From Peptococcaceae bacterium 1109 (GTDB taxonomy: Bacteria; Bacillota; Limnochordia; Darwinibacteriales; Darwinibacteriaceae), in the NCBI GenBank assembly GCA_001028815.1, contig LDJB01000002.1, positions 606,322 through 653,310 of the forward strand: DNA of 46,989 bases, written 5' to 3'. Numbering within the stretch: position 1 is the stretch's first letter; each line of letters starts with the position of its first letter. This document shows, one piece after another, positions 25,507-33,008 of the stretch. Position numbers and translations under genes: made by a program. The notes under the pieces were generated by a model. That model had not been told where the DNA came from, searched no databases, and saw nothing but the letters and a program-made list of their open reading frames with translations.

Positions 25507-27645
25507 ATGCAGGTTAGGCACTACGAACTGTTCCTGGATGAGAGCGGCAACTTCACTGACGGCCGGCCTTCCCTGATAGGAGGCGTTTTTTGCTCTAGTG
25601 GGCAGCTCACAGAAGAGCTGGCCTTACAGCTCTTGGGGGAAAGCCTTAGCGAGGTGGGCCTTGACTTCCCTGAAAGCGGACAGGTGCACGGCACAGAGCT
25701 GCCTAAGGATGTGTTTGCCCCCTTCGCGCTCAGCCTAATCAGGAACATGCTTGCCAAGGAAATCCAGCCCATTGTCTTTGAGAACCAGGAACGGATCGAA
25801 ATCGTCGATCCTGATACTACCTACATTCACCTGGTGGCAGAGGGTATAACCAGGCTTTTTTCTGCCTTGAGCTGTGCAGGCAGGGAGACTGCCCTGAGCG
25901 TCACCGCTGCTCGGCGCATGGTGGAGGACAAGCAACATCAATCAGCGTTGAGGGCCATTCCCCGGGAAGAGTACTTATACCGGATCAAAGAACACATGGC
26001 CACTGCTATGCTGCGCCTCGGTGTCCGGGAATACCGGGATCAATGGTCTTTAGACGGGTTTCGCCTCGGTTCAGCCAGGACAGAGTATACTCTGATGCTC
26101 GCGGATGTGATCTGCCACGCCTGGTACTCCCGCTATACTAAGTTTGATGCGCAAGGCAGAACTCGCCTGGAGCAGGCTTTAGGGCGTTTTCACTTCACAG
26201 TCGTAGAAAACGGGGTTTTAGCAGCCATTGCCCGGAAACGGAGCGATGGTGCTTTCGGCGAAGCTCTCTTCCTCGCCCTGTCCGAACTGGGTGTGGCTCC
26301 TACCAGCGCCAATCAAGAACGCCTCGCATACCAGCTGGAATATGAGGTGGAGCAGATATTGGAACTCCTTGCAGGGATGCCCCGCTTTGGCCTTCGCCAG
26401 CACATTGATGCCCTCCTGGTGCAGGCGGATTACTTAGTGGTAATCCAAAAGGATTACGAGCGGGCTGAGCGGGTTCTTCTACAAACCAAGAAAAGGGTGC
26501 TAGAACCTCTTGGTAAGCGTTTGGGCAGCCGCTTTGCTGGCCTTGATGGGGCAAACCTGAGAGTTGCTTCTCTTCTCCTTGCCATCCATAACCACAGGGG
26601 TTTTGTCCATACCCTAGAGGATGTCTTAGGTAGTGCGGACAGTGCCCTAACCACGCTAGCTCAGCGCTTCGAAAACCTTGACCTCGTCTTGAGCTACCTC
26701 AATCGGAAGACAGTTTACTTGAACAACTCCTACAACTTCGGGGCAGCTTTGGAGCAGATCGACCGATTGATCAGGTTCCATGAAGAGATCATGAGCCTTT
26801 ATCCAGTGGAACTGCCGCAGTTGTTTGGGGACGGGTTAAAGTCAGACATTCTTGGAAAGCTTTACGGGAGCAAAGTGCAGACTCTGACATTCCTTGGAAG
26901 AAAGGAACCAGAATACTACGCATTCGCCCGGGAAGCGTCAGCGCGGGCGATTCAGGAGTTCGAAAGCCCGGAGGATGTTTGCCGGCAGTATCTCTATCGC
27001 TGCCAGCTAGAAACAGATGCAGGCCAATTCCAAGCTGCTTGGGAGTACTTGGTGAGGGGGACGGCTTACCGCGAGGGGCCTCTCAGCCCAGATGAACTCG
27101 GGGCTTTCCTCAGGGGGGACGAAGATGGGAGGAATACCTTCTCTCTTGCCCATTACTGCCGGTTGATGGCAGCCTGCGTGTTAAGGGGGGATAAAGGGGC
27201 TCAGGACTTTGGGGAGGCAATGGCCGAGGCTTGGCGCGCCCACTCCCTCGATGAACACCCCTTCCTAATGAGAGGCTTCGCGGCACATCCATTGGAGATA
27301 ATCAAGTGGAAACTGGGGAGCTGCTTTCTCGCAGCTAACCGGGTGAAGGAGGGCCTAAAGCGGCACCAAGAAGCCCTCAATATTTGCTTTAATGATGGAG
27401 ACAGCCTGACACTTCACACCATCGGCCTCGGGATTTTGGTGGAACAAGCGGGCCTCTTGCTTAAGTTAGGGAGCAAGCACTATCCTCAAGCCTTGGAGCA
27501 AGCCCGGAGGCAGGTAGCTAAGTTCCTCAACCGGCCCGAGCTTCCCAAAGCCATGAGGGAGTATTTCGCTCACTGGCCAAGGGCACTGGAAAGGCCTAGC
27601 TCCAGCCAGAGCCTTCTGGCGTTGTCCTGGGAAGTGCCATATTAG
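25507..27645 (+). CDS. DUF3800-like domain fused to TPR-like helical repeats
   Basis: This 712-residue protein starts at ATG 25507 with AAGGAG at 8 nt. The N-terminus (YELFLDESGNFTDGRPSLIGGVF) matches the start of DUF3800, an RNase H-like fold with a conserved DESG acidic motif. A second Asp occurs in the LMLADVICHAWYS helix, as expected for that fold. From about residue 260 the protein is entirely helical with TPR-like units (EALFLALSELGVAP, AEYLV- and ALEQIDRLIRFHEEI-type pairs). It is transcribed divergently from the McrBC-like pair, suggesting a third component or a linked defence gene. DUF3800 proteins are frequent in defence and mobile regions, with no settled function. Confidence 0.65.
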   Translation: MQVRHYELFLDESGNFTDGRPSLIGGVFCSSGQLTEELALQLLGESLSEVGLDFPESGQVHGTELPKDVFAPFALSLIRNMLAKEIQPIVFENQERIEIVDPDTTYIHLVAEGITRLFSALSCAGRETALSVTAARRMVEDKQHQSALRAIPREEYLYRIKEHMATAMLRLGVREYRDQWSLDGFRLGSARTEYTLMLADVICHAWYSRYTKFDAQGRTRLEQALGRFHFTVVENGVLAAIARKRSDGAFGEALFLALSELGVAPTSANQERLAYQLEYEVEQILELLAGMPRFGLRQHIDALLVQADYLVVIQKDYERAERVLLQTKKRVLEPLGKRLGSRFAGLDGANLRVASLLLAIHNHRGFVHTLEDVLGSADSALTTLAQRFENLDLVLSYLNRKTVYLNNSYNFGAALEQIDRLIRFHEEIMSLYPVELPQLFGDGLKSDILGKLYGSKVQTLTFLGRKEPEYYAFAREASARAIQEFESPEDVCRQYLYRCQLETDAGQFQAAWEYLVRGTAYREGPLSPDELGAFLRGDEDGRNTFSLAHYCRLMAACVLRGDKGAQDFGEAMAEAWRAHSLDEHPFLMRGFAAHPLEIIKWKLGSCFLAANRVKEGLKRHQEALNICFNDGDSLTLHTIGLGILVEQAGLLLKLGSKHYPQALEQARRQVAKFLNRPELPKAMREYFAHWPRALERPSSSQSLLALSWEVPY

Positions 27646-27661
27646 AAAGGAAAATTACCCC

Positions 27662-27689
27662 TTGCTTATTTAATGCAACATGGTATAAT
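27662..27689 (+). promoter_or_regulatory. Promoter upstream of the tandem-AAA gene
   Basis: -35 TTGCTT (27662-27667), 16-bp spacer and a perfect -10 TATAAT (27684-27689) begin 16 bp after the stop of the preceding gene. Transcription would start near 27696, immediately before an intrinsic terminator. Confidence 0.65.
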
Positions 27690-27707
27690 ATTCCATGCTG
27701 GCTGAAG

Positions 27708-27747
27708 ACGGACTTATCTTGACTAGAAGGATAAGTTCGTTTTTTTG
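27708..27747 (+). terminator. Intrinsic terminator in the leader of the tandem-AAA gene
   Basis: ACGGACTTATCTT (27708-27720) pairs with AAGGATAAGTTCGT (27727-27740), with one G-U pair and one bulge, followed by T7. It can terminate the upstream gene. It also lies downstream of the TATAAT promoter, so that promoter's transcripts would be cut to about 50 nt unless read through. This is an attenuator-like arrangement. Confidence 0.7.
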
Positions 27748-27813
27748 CCCTCTAGTGAACCTTGTCAGCTGAATAGGGTGTGCAGTTTGACACCGGGAAT
27801 CTTGAGAGGAGTG

Positions 27814-29535
27814 TTGATTATCAGCAATCACAAAACCCCCGCTGTGGAGCAGCCTTCCCATGTATCCCTGGACAAGCCAGTTACGTGGGAAGAGGTTCAA
27901 AGGGACATCCGTTCTCTCGTGGGAGCGCAGCTTGTTAAAGAGCAGCTGCTCGAGATTACCCGCATCCTTGGCAACATCAAGGAGCACCAGGCACGCCATC
28001 ATCTCACTAACATGCCCCCCATTCATTTTCTCATCAAGGGCCCAGCAGGGGGCGGAAAGCGGTACGTAGCCCGTATCCTCAGCAAGATCCTACAGTATTA
28101 TCAGCTAGCAGAGAAGCCGCTGCACATGGTCACAGTAAGCAACATGGAATCCCTTCCTGAAGTCTCGGCCCAATCTCCCATCTATGTGCCTGTTGTGGAC
28201 AGGCTTATTCCTAAAGACAGCCGCCGCAATTATCTAGTCACTACCTTATTCTGGGCGCACCTCGAACGCATCGCTGACCGTCAAAGCGTAATCTTGGGGG
28301 TCGATTCAGAGCGCGGGTCAGAATTCGTCGAGGCCCTCACGTTTGCCCCCGAGATTCAGTTTAAGATTGAGATCCCCGACTACCGCTGGGAGGACTTGCT
28401 GGCCTACGCCCGGAAATATGCAGCACAATACAAGTTCAAATTGGTCAAGCCCGCAGTGGCAGAGTTCCGGCGCGCCCTGGAAGAAGCCCAGAGCAAGCCA
28501 GATTTCGCCAATCTCCGCTCAGTGGAGAAGATAATCGATCGGGCGATGATGAACTACTATATCAAACCAGGCCAGGACGCCCCGCACGGGAAGCAGTACG
28601 CCGCTCTCCAGGGCCAGCACTTCATCGTGAGCCCACATGTGCATGCCGTACCGGTGGCCCAGAAGGCCCAGAATCCCCTTGCCCAGATCAACTCATTGGT
28701 GGGCCTCAAGGAAGTTAAGGCAAGGCTCAATCAGCTCATGGCACTAGCGAATCTGCAGAAAAGACGCTCAGAACAAGGGCTTTCTGCAGAGCCCATCAGC
28801 ACCCATATGGCTTTTTCAGGTTCCCCCGGCACCGGGAAAACAACTGTGGCCCGCTTGGTGGGGCAGGCTTTGAAGGAATTAGGCTTGCTGGAAAAAGGCC
28901 ACTTAGTTGAAGCCGCCCGGGAAGACTTGGTTGGGCAGTACGTTGGCCACACCGCGCAGAAGACAGCGGATGTAGTGGAACAAGCCCTCGGGGGCGTGCT
29001 GTTTATTGATGAGTGCTACAGCCTGAACGCAGGCCACGGCATGGACTATGGCCGGGAAGCGGTGGCCACTCTAATTAAGAAGATGGAGGACGCCCGGGAC
29101 AATCTCACGGTGATCTTCAGCGGGTACAGTCAGGAAATGGAAGCGTTCCTGGACATGAACCCTGGGCTGAGATCTCGGATTCAGTTCCACCTTACCTTTC
29201 CCGACTATACAGGCGAAGAGCTGATGGAGATTTTCCTCAAGCTCTGCCACGACGAGGGGTATGAGCTGTCAAGGGAGGCCGCGTTGGAACTAGAAGCTCT
29301 CTTGCAGCAGCTCTACGGGAAGAGGCGGGACAACTTCGCCAACGGCCGCTTGGTCCGGTCTCTATTTGAGCGGGCGAAGCTCTCCTTAGCCACAAGGGTA
29401 TGGCAGGACCCAAAAACTGCCTCGCTGAGCCTCATCCTGCCCCAGGACGTTCAAGCCTTAGCCACCTATAGTGATGTGGCTGGCCTTTTAAGGGCACAAC
29501 GCCGGGGGATTGGCTTCCACGCTGTAAGCGCTTAG
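27814..29535 (+). CDS. Tandem AAA domain protein, CbbX/SpoVK-like
   Basis: This protein of about 573 residues has two AAA modules. The first (about 50-270) is degenerate: Walker A is GPAGGGKR with Arg in place of Thr/Ser, and the Walker B strand ends VDSE rather than DE. The second (about 295-560) is canonical, with GSPGTGKTT, GVLFIDECYSL, sensor-1 VIFSGY and Arg-finger region MNPGLRSRIQFH. This is the CbbX/SpoVK pattern of AAA remodelling ATPases. The start is uncertain. GAGAGGAG at 27804-27811 is followed by TTG 27814, then ATT and ATC codons at better spacing. The frame extends to 27745, but that part overlaps a terminator. Confidence 0.8.
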   Translation: MIISNHKTPAVEQPSHVSLDKPVTWEEVQRDIRSLVGAQLVKEQLLEITRILGNIKEHQARHHLTNMPPIHFLIKGPAGGGKRYVARILSKILQYYQLAEKPLHMVTVSNMESLPEVSAQSPIYVPVVDRLIPKDSRRNYLVTTLFWAHLERIADRQSVILGVDSERGSEFVEALTFAPEIQFKIEIPDYRWEDLLAYARKYAAQYKFKLVKPAVAEFRRALEEAQSKPDFANLRSVEKIIDRAMMNYYIKPGQDAPHGKQYAALQGQHFIVSPHVHAVPVAQKAQNPLAQINSLVGLKEVKARLNQLMALANLQKRRSEQGLSAEPISTHMAFSGSPGTGKTTVARLVGQALKELGLLEKGHLVEAAREDLVGQYVGHTAQKTADVVEQALGGVLFIDECYSLNAGHGMDYGREAVATLIKKMEDARDNLTVIFSGYSQEMEAFLDMNPGLRSRIQFHLTFPDYTGEELMEIFLKLCHDEGYELSREAALELEALLQQLYGKRRDNFANGRLVRSLFERAKLSLATRVWQDPKTASLSLILPQDVQALATYSDVAGLLRAQRRGIGFHAVSA

Positions 29536-29567
29536 CTCTAAGTCCATGACGATGGGGGGATGCACCC

Positions 29568-29987
29568 GTGAAAGCTATAGTGATTGACGGCCAGGGTGGG
29601 GGTATGGGCCGCATGATTGTCGAGGCCCTGAAAAAGGAACTGCCCCACTTGGAAATCGTTGCCTTAGGTACCAACGCCCTAGCAACCGCAAACATGCTCA
29701 AGGGCGGTGCGGACCAGGGGGCCACTGGGGAAAACCCCATCGTGTACAACTGCCCTCAGGCAGATGTGATCATCGGGCCCCTCGCGATAGTGGTGGCTAA
29801 TTCCCTCCTTGGTGAGATTACCCCCGCCATGGCCAAGGCGGTGGGGGAATCGCGAGCCACAAGGATCCTACTTCCCGTTGATCGGTGTCAAAACGTCGTG
29901 GTAGGCGTTGTGCCTCGCTCTTTCAGTGAGTATATCCAGATGGCAGTGGACGAGGTAAAGCGTATAGTTGAGGCGTCTGAGGCATAG
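29568..29987 (+). CDS. DUF3842 family protein
   Basis: This 139-residue protein begins with a nucleotide-binding-like loop MKAIVIDGQGGGMGR, then alternating strands and helices (IVALGTNALATANML, ADVIIGPLAIVVANSLLGE). This is diagnostic of the DUF3842 family common in anaerobic Bacillota. The start is GTG 29568, preceded by GGGGGATG. It lies 32 bp after the tandem-AAA gene and probably shares its transcript. No biochemical function is known to me. Confidence 0.88.
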   Translation: MKAIVIDGQGGGMGRMIVEALKKELPHLEIVALGTNALATANMLKGGADQGATGENPIVYNCPQADVIIGPLAIVVANSLLGEITPAMAKAVGESRATRILLPVDRCQNVVVGVVPRSFSEYIQMAVDEVKRIVEASEA

Positions 29988-29989
29988 AA

Positions 29990-30009
29990 AAGGCCCCTTC
30001 GGGGGCCTT
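29990..30009. terminator. Bidirectional terminator between DUF3842 and ECF genes
   Basis: AAGGCCCC (29990-29997) and GGGGCCTT (30002-30009) enclose a TTCG tetraloop. The position just after DUF3842 and 35 bp from the end of the convergent ECF gene suits both. Confidence 0.75.
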
Positions 30010-30044
30010 GAGATACCTTCTGATACCTCGCCTGCCAGCGCAGC

Positions 30045-30581
30045 TCAGCTGAATCGCTTTAGGTATCCGTTTTTCTTGAGCGCGATGACAATGGCGGGAA
30101 TGGCAATGAGCTGTAAGATGATGCCTGGCACTGCATTGATGAACGCGCCGGACATAAACAGCTGCCAGGAAAATGCTTGGCCGCTCAAACCATAGAGGGA
30201 TAGGCTTGCCAGTCCCCAGACAGCTCTTCCGCCCAGCATGGCCAGGACGAGGCTGAGGTAAATGGTGAAACTGTTCTTGGGCAGGTGGCGATATAGGTAT
30301 CCTGTGAGGAAACCGTAAGCACCTAATTCAAAGGTCATAGCTACCGCTGTGGGGAAGAGCGGCGGCATGCCCAAAAGGTAGCTTCTAAATAGGGGAAGAA
30401 TTAGCCCCACGGCCAAGCCGTATGGCCCGCCAACGATGAACCCGCACAGCAAGACGGGGATGTGCATTGGGAGCAGCATGCGCCCAATCGTGGGGATCTG
30501 GCCTGTGAAATAGGGTAAGATCATTCCCAAGGCAATGAAAAATGCTGCCAAAACCATGCGCCGGATTTCCTTTGGCTTCAT
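30045..30581 (-). CDS. ECF transporter S component
   Basis: This 178-residue membrane protein has about six hydrophobic helices and the S-component hallmarks: an N-terminal AAFFIALGMILP helix with small residues facing EcfT, and MHIPVLLCGFIVGGPYGLAVG in the middle. ATG 30581 has AAAGGAG at 8 nt. Such proteins bind a vitamin or similar micronutrient and share an EcfA-EcfA'-EcfT energising module encoded elsewhere. No module genes are present here, so it is a solitary group II S component. The substrate is unclear. Its leader contains an attenuator-like terminator. Confidence 0.82.
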   Translation of the reverse strand: MKPKEIRRMVLAAFFIALGMILPYFTGQIPTIGRMLLPMHIPVLLCGFIVGGPYGLAVGLILPLFRSYLLGMPPLFPTAVAMTFELGAYGFLTGYLYRHLPKNSFTIYLSLVLAMLGGRAVWGLASLSLYGLSGQAFSWQLFMSGAFINAVPGIILQLIAIPAIVIALKKNGYLKRFS

Positions 30582-30605
30582 CTGCAGACTCCTTTCTGAG
30601 CGAAT

Positions 30606-30657
30606 AAAAAACCACAACGATATAAAACCCCTTTCCAGGGATTGTATACCTTCGTGG
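30606..30657 (-). promoter_or_regulatory. Attenuator-like leader of the ECF S-component gene
   Basis: Read on the minus strand, CCAC (30657-30654) with the following GA can pair with TCGTTGTGG (30620-30612), followed directly by T6 (30611-30606). Two small hairpins fit inside (ATACC/GGTAT and CCC/GGG). The terminator lies 25 bp before the gene start and after a plausible promoter (TTGAAG, 16 bp, TACTCT). A leader terminator before a micronutrient transporter suggests a metabolite-sensing RNA. I cannot match it to a known riboswitch class. Confidence 0.5.
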
Positions 30658-30788
30658 TATGTGCATTACTATAGAGTAAACTAGCCTACAGCGGCTTCAA
30701 CCGCACAAAACCCGGCTTCTGCCTGGTACCGAACATAGCTTACCACAGACTGGCATCTCTGTCTAGGGAGCAAATATGAGCTGCCCCC

Positions 30789-30817
30789 TTGATATTCCAG
30801 CTAGACTGTGCTATCAT
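30789..30817 (+). promoter_or_regulatory. Promoter of the c-di-AMP riboswitch operon
   Basis: -35 TTGATA (30789-30794) and -10 TATCAT (30812-30817) have exact 17-bp spacing. The predicted start lies a few bases before the riboswitch P1 stem. Confidence 0.7.
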
Positions 30818-30827
30818 ACCTCTAGAT

Positions 30828-30940
30828 TGTCTCCGAATGCTGCATAGTAGTGGGGGACCCACCTTTTTTGGGGTGAATCTTGTTCTGGCAAGAGGGGCGA
30901 CTTGGGCGTCCTAACCCGACAGCTAACCCCATAGGAGTAC
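30828..30940 (+). ncRNA. ydaO/yuaA (c-di-AMP) riboswitch
   Basis: The conserved blocks of this class appear in order: GTGGGGGACCCA (30850-30861), GGGGTGAATC (30870-30879), GGGGCGAC (30894-30901), then CCCGACAGCTAACCCC (30915-30930). P1 closes with CTCC (30831-30834) and GGAG (30934-30937). It is followed by an intrinsic terminator, so c-di-AMP binding probably promotes termination, as in most members. It controls a cation antiporter and a PII-like protein, fitting the role of c-di-AMP in potassium and osmotic control. Confidence 0.93.
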
Positions 30941-30943
30941 ACC

Positions 30944-30988
30944 AAGCGTGTGACATGACTCATTTGAGTCCCGTTATGCGCTTTTTTT
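30944..30988 (+). terminator. Riboswitch expression-platform terminator
   Basis: AAGCG (30944-30948) pairs with CGCTT (30979-30983), and the inner stem GACTC/GAGTC closes an ATTT loop. The middle pairs with a few wobbles, and T7 (30982-30988) follows. It sits between the aptamer and the antiporter start. Confidence 0.8.
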
Positions 30989-31043
30989 CTTGCCTTAGTT
31001 TACATGGGGGAAAGCGCGACAGAAAAGGTGGGGGGTTGTTATT

Positions 31044-32264
31044 ATGAATGTTTTGCTCAAGCTCGGAGTCATCTTAATTGTTGGCCTTTTGGGCGGAAAA
31101 ATCGCACGCCTGTTCAAACTGCCCAATGTTTCTGGTTACTTAGTAGCGGGTTTGCTTTTGGGGACATCGTTCTTCAAAATCGTCAGCCCCGCAGATGTGG
31201 ATGCCTTCGCTGTAATCAGTGAAGTTGCATTGGCAATTATTGCCTTCAGCATTGGCAGTGAGTTCCTGCTGAAAGATATGCGCAAGCTCGGCAAGTCGAT
31301 TGTGGTGATCACTCTCCTCGAGGTCATTGGGGCAGTGGCAGTGGTATTCTCCATAATGTATTTCGGCTTCAAACAGCCCTTTGCCTTCAGTATAGTGATC
31401 GCGTCCATGTCAGCGGCCACCGCTCCCGCGGCTACATTGCTTGTGATGCGCCAGTATCGTGCCCGTGGCCCATTGACCAGTACCGTTCTGCCTGTGGTGG
31501 CCTTGGATGACGTCTTTGGGATCATGGCCTTTGGGATTGCTATGTCTGTTGCCCGCCTTTCCATGGGCAGCAACCTCTCGCTCTTACAGATGCTAGTTCA
31601 GCCTGGGGTTGAAATCTTTGGCTCATTGGCCTTAGGCGCGGTCCTTGGGTTAGGGCTCTGGTGGTTATCCAGGGGAGCGGCTGATCGTGATGAGCTGCAG
31701 GGCATCTCACTAGCAGCTATTGCGGTGGCCACAGGGCTGGCGAACCATTTCCACTTGTCGCCCCTTTTGACTTGCATTACCATGGGGACTGCGCTGGTTA
31801 ACCTGCAGCCCAACTCTGCCAGGGTGTTCGGCTCAGTAAATGATTTTGCCGCTCCCGTATACGTGCTGTTCTTTGCCCTCGCAGGAGCCAGCCTGGATCT
31901 GGGTATCCTGATGAAGGTAGGAGTCATGGGCGTGTTTTATATCTTCGCTCGGGCTGCAGGCAAGATGATCGGGGCTGCGGCAGGAGCGAAAATGGTCAAC
32001 GCACATCCAAACGTCACGAAATACCTCGGCCTGGCACTGCTCCCCCAAGGCGGAATTTCCATCGGCTTGTCTGTCTTAGTCAGGCAGCTTCTGCCAGAAT
32101 ATGCCCCGGCCATTACTACCATCATCATGTTTAGCGTCCTGATTTACGAAGTGACCGGGCCAATCTTCGCAAAGATTGCCATTGCAAAAGCAGGGGAAAT
32201 CAACGGCATGGATAAAGCCGGTGATCATCAAGCCGTTCCTGTTGTAGAGGAACTGGTATTCTAA
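31044..32264 (+). CDS. CPA2-type cation:proton antiporter
   Basis: This 406-residue protein has about 12 transmembrane helices and no cytoplasmic RCK domain. GKIARLFKLPNVSGYLVAGLLLG is the typical first hairpin of Kef/Na-H exchanger proteins, VVALDDVFGIMAFG the helix carrying the transport Asp pair, and LALLPQGGISIGL a conserved CPA2 element. ATG 31044 follows GGTGGGG. Expression is under the c-di-AMP riboswitch. Monovalent cation (K+ or Na+) exchange with H+ is the family function. K+ is favoured by the riboswitch context, but ion and direction are not shown by sequence. Confidence 0.9.
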   Translation: MNVLLKLGVILIVGLLGGKIARLFKLPNVSGYLVAGLLLGTSFFKIVSPADVDAFAVISEVALAIIAFSIGSEFLLKDMRKLGKSIVVITLLEVIGAVAVVFSIMYFGFKQPFAFSIVIASMSAATAPAATLLVMRQYRARGPLTSTVLPVVALDDVFGIMAFGIAMSVARLSMGSNLSLLQMLVQPGVEIFGSLALGAVLGLGLWWLSRGAADRDELQGISLAAIAVATGLANHFHLSPLLTCITMGTALVNLQPNSARVFGSVNDFAAPVYVLFFALAGASLDLGILMKVGVMGVFYIFARAAGKMIGAAAGAKMVNAHPNVTKYLGLALLPQGGISIGLSVLVRQLLPEYAPAITTIIMFSVLIYEVTGPIFAKIAIAKAGEINGMDKAGDHQAVPVVEELVF

Positions 32265-32290
32265 GACTACCCAGAAAGAAGGTATGAGCT

Positions 32291-32641
32291 GTGTACGCTT
32301 TGTTTGTGGTGCTCAACCAAACAGATTATCTCGATGATCTCCTAGAGAACTTCGTGGAGGCGGGGGTTAAGGGAGCTACAGTCCTCGACAGCCAGGGTAT
32401 GGCCAGCGCAATTGTGAACAGCGGGGAGCAGCGCATTCCCCTGTTCGGCTCCCTCAAAACCTTGATGGAAGGGGCACGCCCCTACAACAAGACCGTTTTC
32501 ACCGTCTTAGAAAGTGAAGCAATGGTAGAAAAAGCTGTTGCTGCCGTTCAAGAAGCCCTAAAGGATCTTCCTCCAACGGGATTGGGCTTCATGTTCACTG
32601 TGCCAGTAGCCAAGACATATGCCTTAAGGCCAGAGAGCTAG
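32291..32641 (+). CDS. PII-like signalling protein
   Basis: This 116-residue protein has the PII ferredoxin-like beta-alpha-beta arrangement (YALFVVLNQTDYLDDLLENF, GVKGATVLDSQGM, then the second repeat TVFTVLESEAMVEKAVAAVQ). The T-loop region is short and lacks the uridylylated Tyr motif of GlnB. GTG 32291 has GAAGG at 8 nt. It lies 26 bp after the antiporter in the same riboswitch-controlled operon. PII-like proteins bound to transporters are known elsewhere (for example SbtB, and PstA, which binds c-di-AMP). It may therefore regulate the antiporter; that is inference. Confidence 0.75.
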   Translation: MYALFVVLNQTDYLDDLLENFVEAGVKGATVLDSQGMASAIVNSGEQRIPLFGSLKTLMEGARPYNKTVFTVLESEAMVEKAVAAVQEALKDLPPTGLGFMFTVPVAKTYALRPES

Positions 32642-32704
32642 AGGGGAGCATTTTCCTGCGCAATCGGGAAACCATATAAGCAAAAACTGTGGAGGAGGTT
32701 GCGC

Positions 32705-32920
32705 ATGGAAGTTCACTGTACCGTCAGCAACTGTCAGTGGTGGGACGACAATTACTGTGCTGCTCGATCAATCTTGATTACCACCGATTCGGTTGGGGAG
32801 GAACTCCCAGAATCCTACGACTACCAACAGACCCAAAACATCGTCAACATGTTTGGGGAAACACCGGCAGATTCGTGTATGGCGACTTGCTGCAAGACGT
32901 TCACTGAACGGAGAGACTAA
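32705..32920 (+). CDS. DUF1540 small Cys-rich protein
   Basis: This 71-residue protein has the DUF1540 motif (HCTVSNCQWWDDNYCAA) and a C-terminal CMATCCKTF segment, giving Cys groups that suit metal binding. ATG 32705 follows GGAGGAGG at 5-6 nt. Third gene after the c-di-AMP riboswitch, with its stop about 55 bp before the terminator. DUF1540 proteins are common in spore-forming Bacillota, and their function is unknown. Confidence 0.82.
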   Translation: MEVHCTVSNCQWWDDNYCAARSILITTDSVGEELPESYDYQQTQNIVNMFGETPADSCMATCCKTFTERRD

Positions 32921-32975
32921 GAGAGTGGAATAAACATGCCGCAAGGGTTCATGGGAGTGCAGGCAGAGAGCGCGC

Positions 32976-33006
32976 AAAAGGGCAGCGCGCTGCTCTGCCC
33001 TTTTTT
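32976..33006. terminator. Bidirectional intrinsic terminator
   Basis: AAAAGGGCAG (32976-32985) pairs with CTGCCCTTTTTT (32995-33006) across a 9-nt loop. T runs occur on both strands. It ends the antiporter operon and the convergent ABC exporter operon. Confidence 0.9.
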
Positions 33007-33008
33007 GT

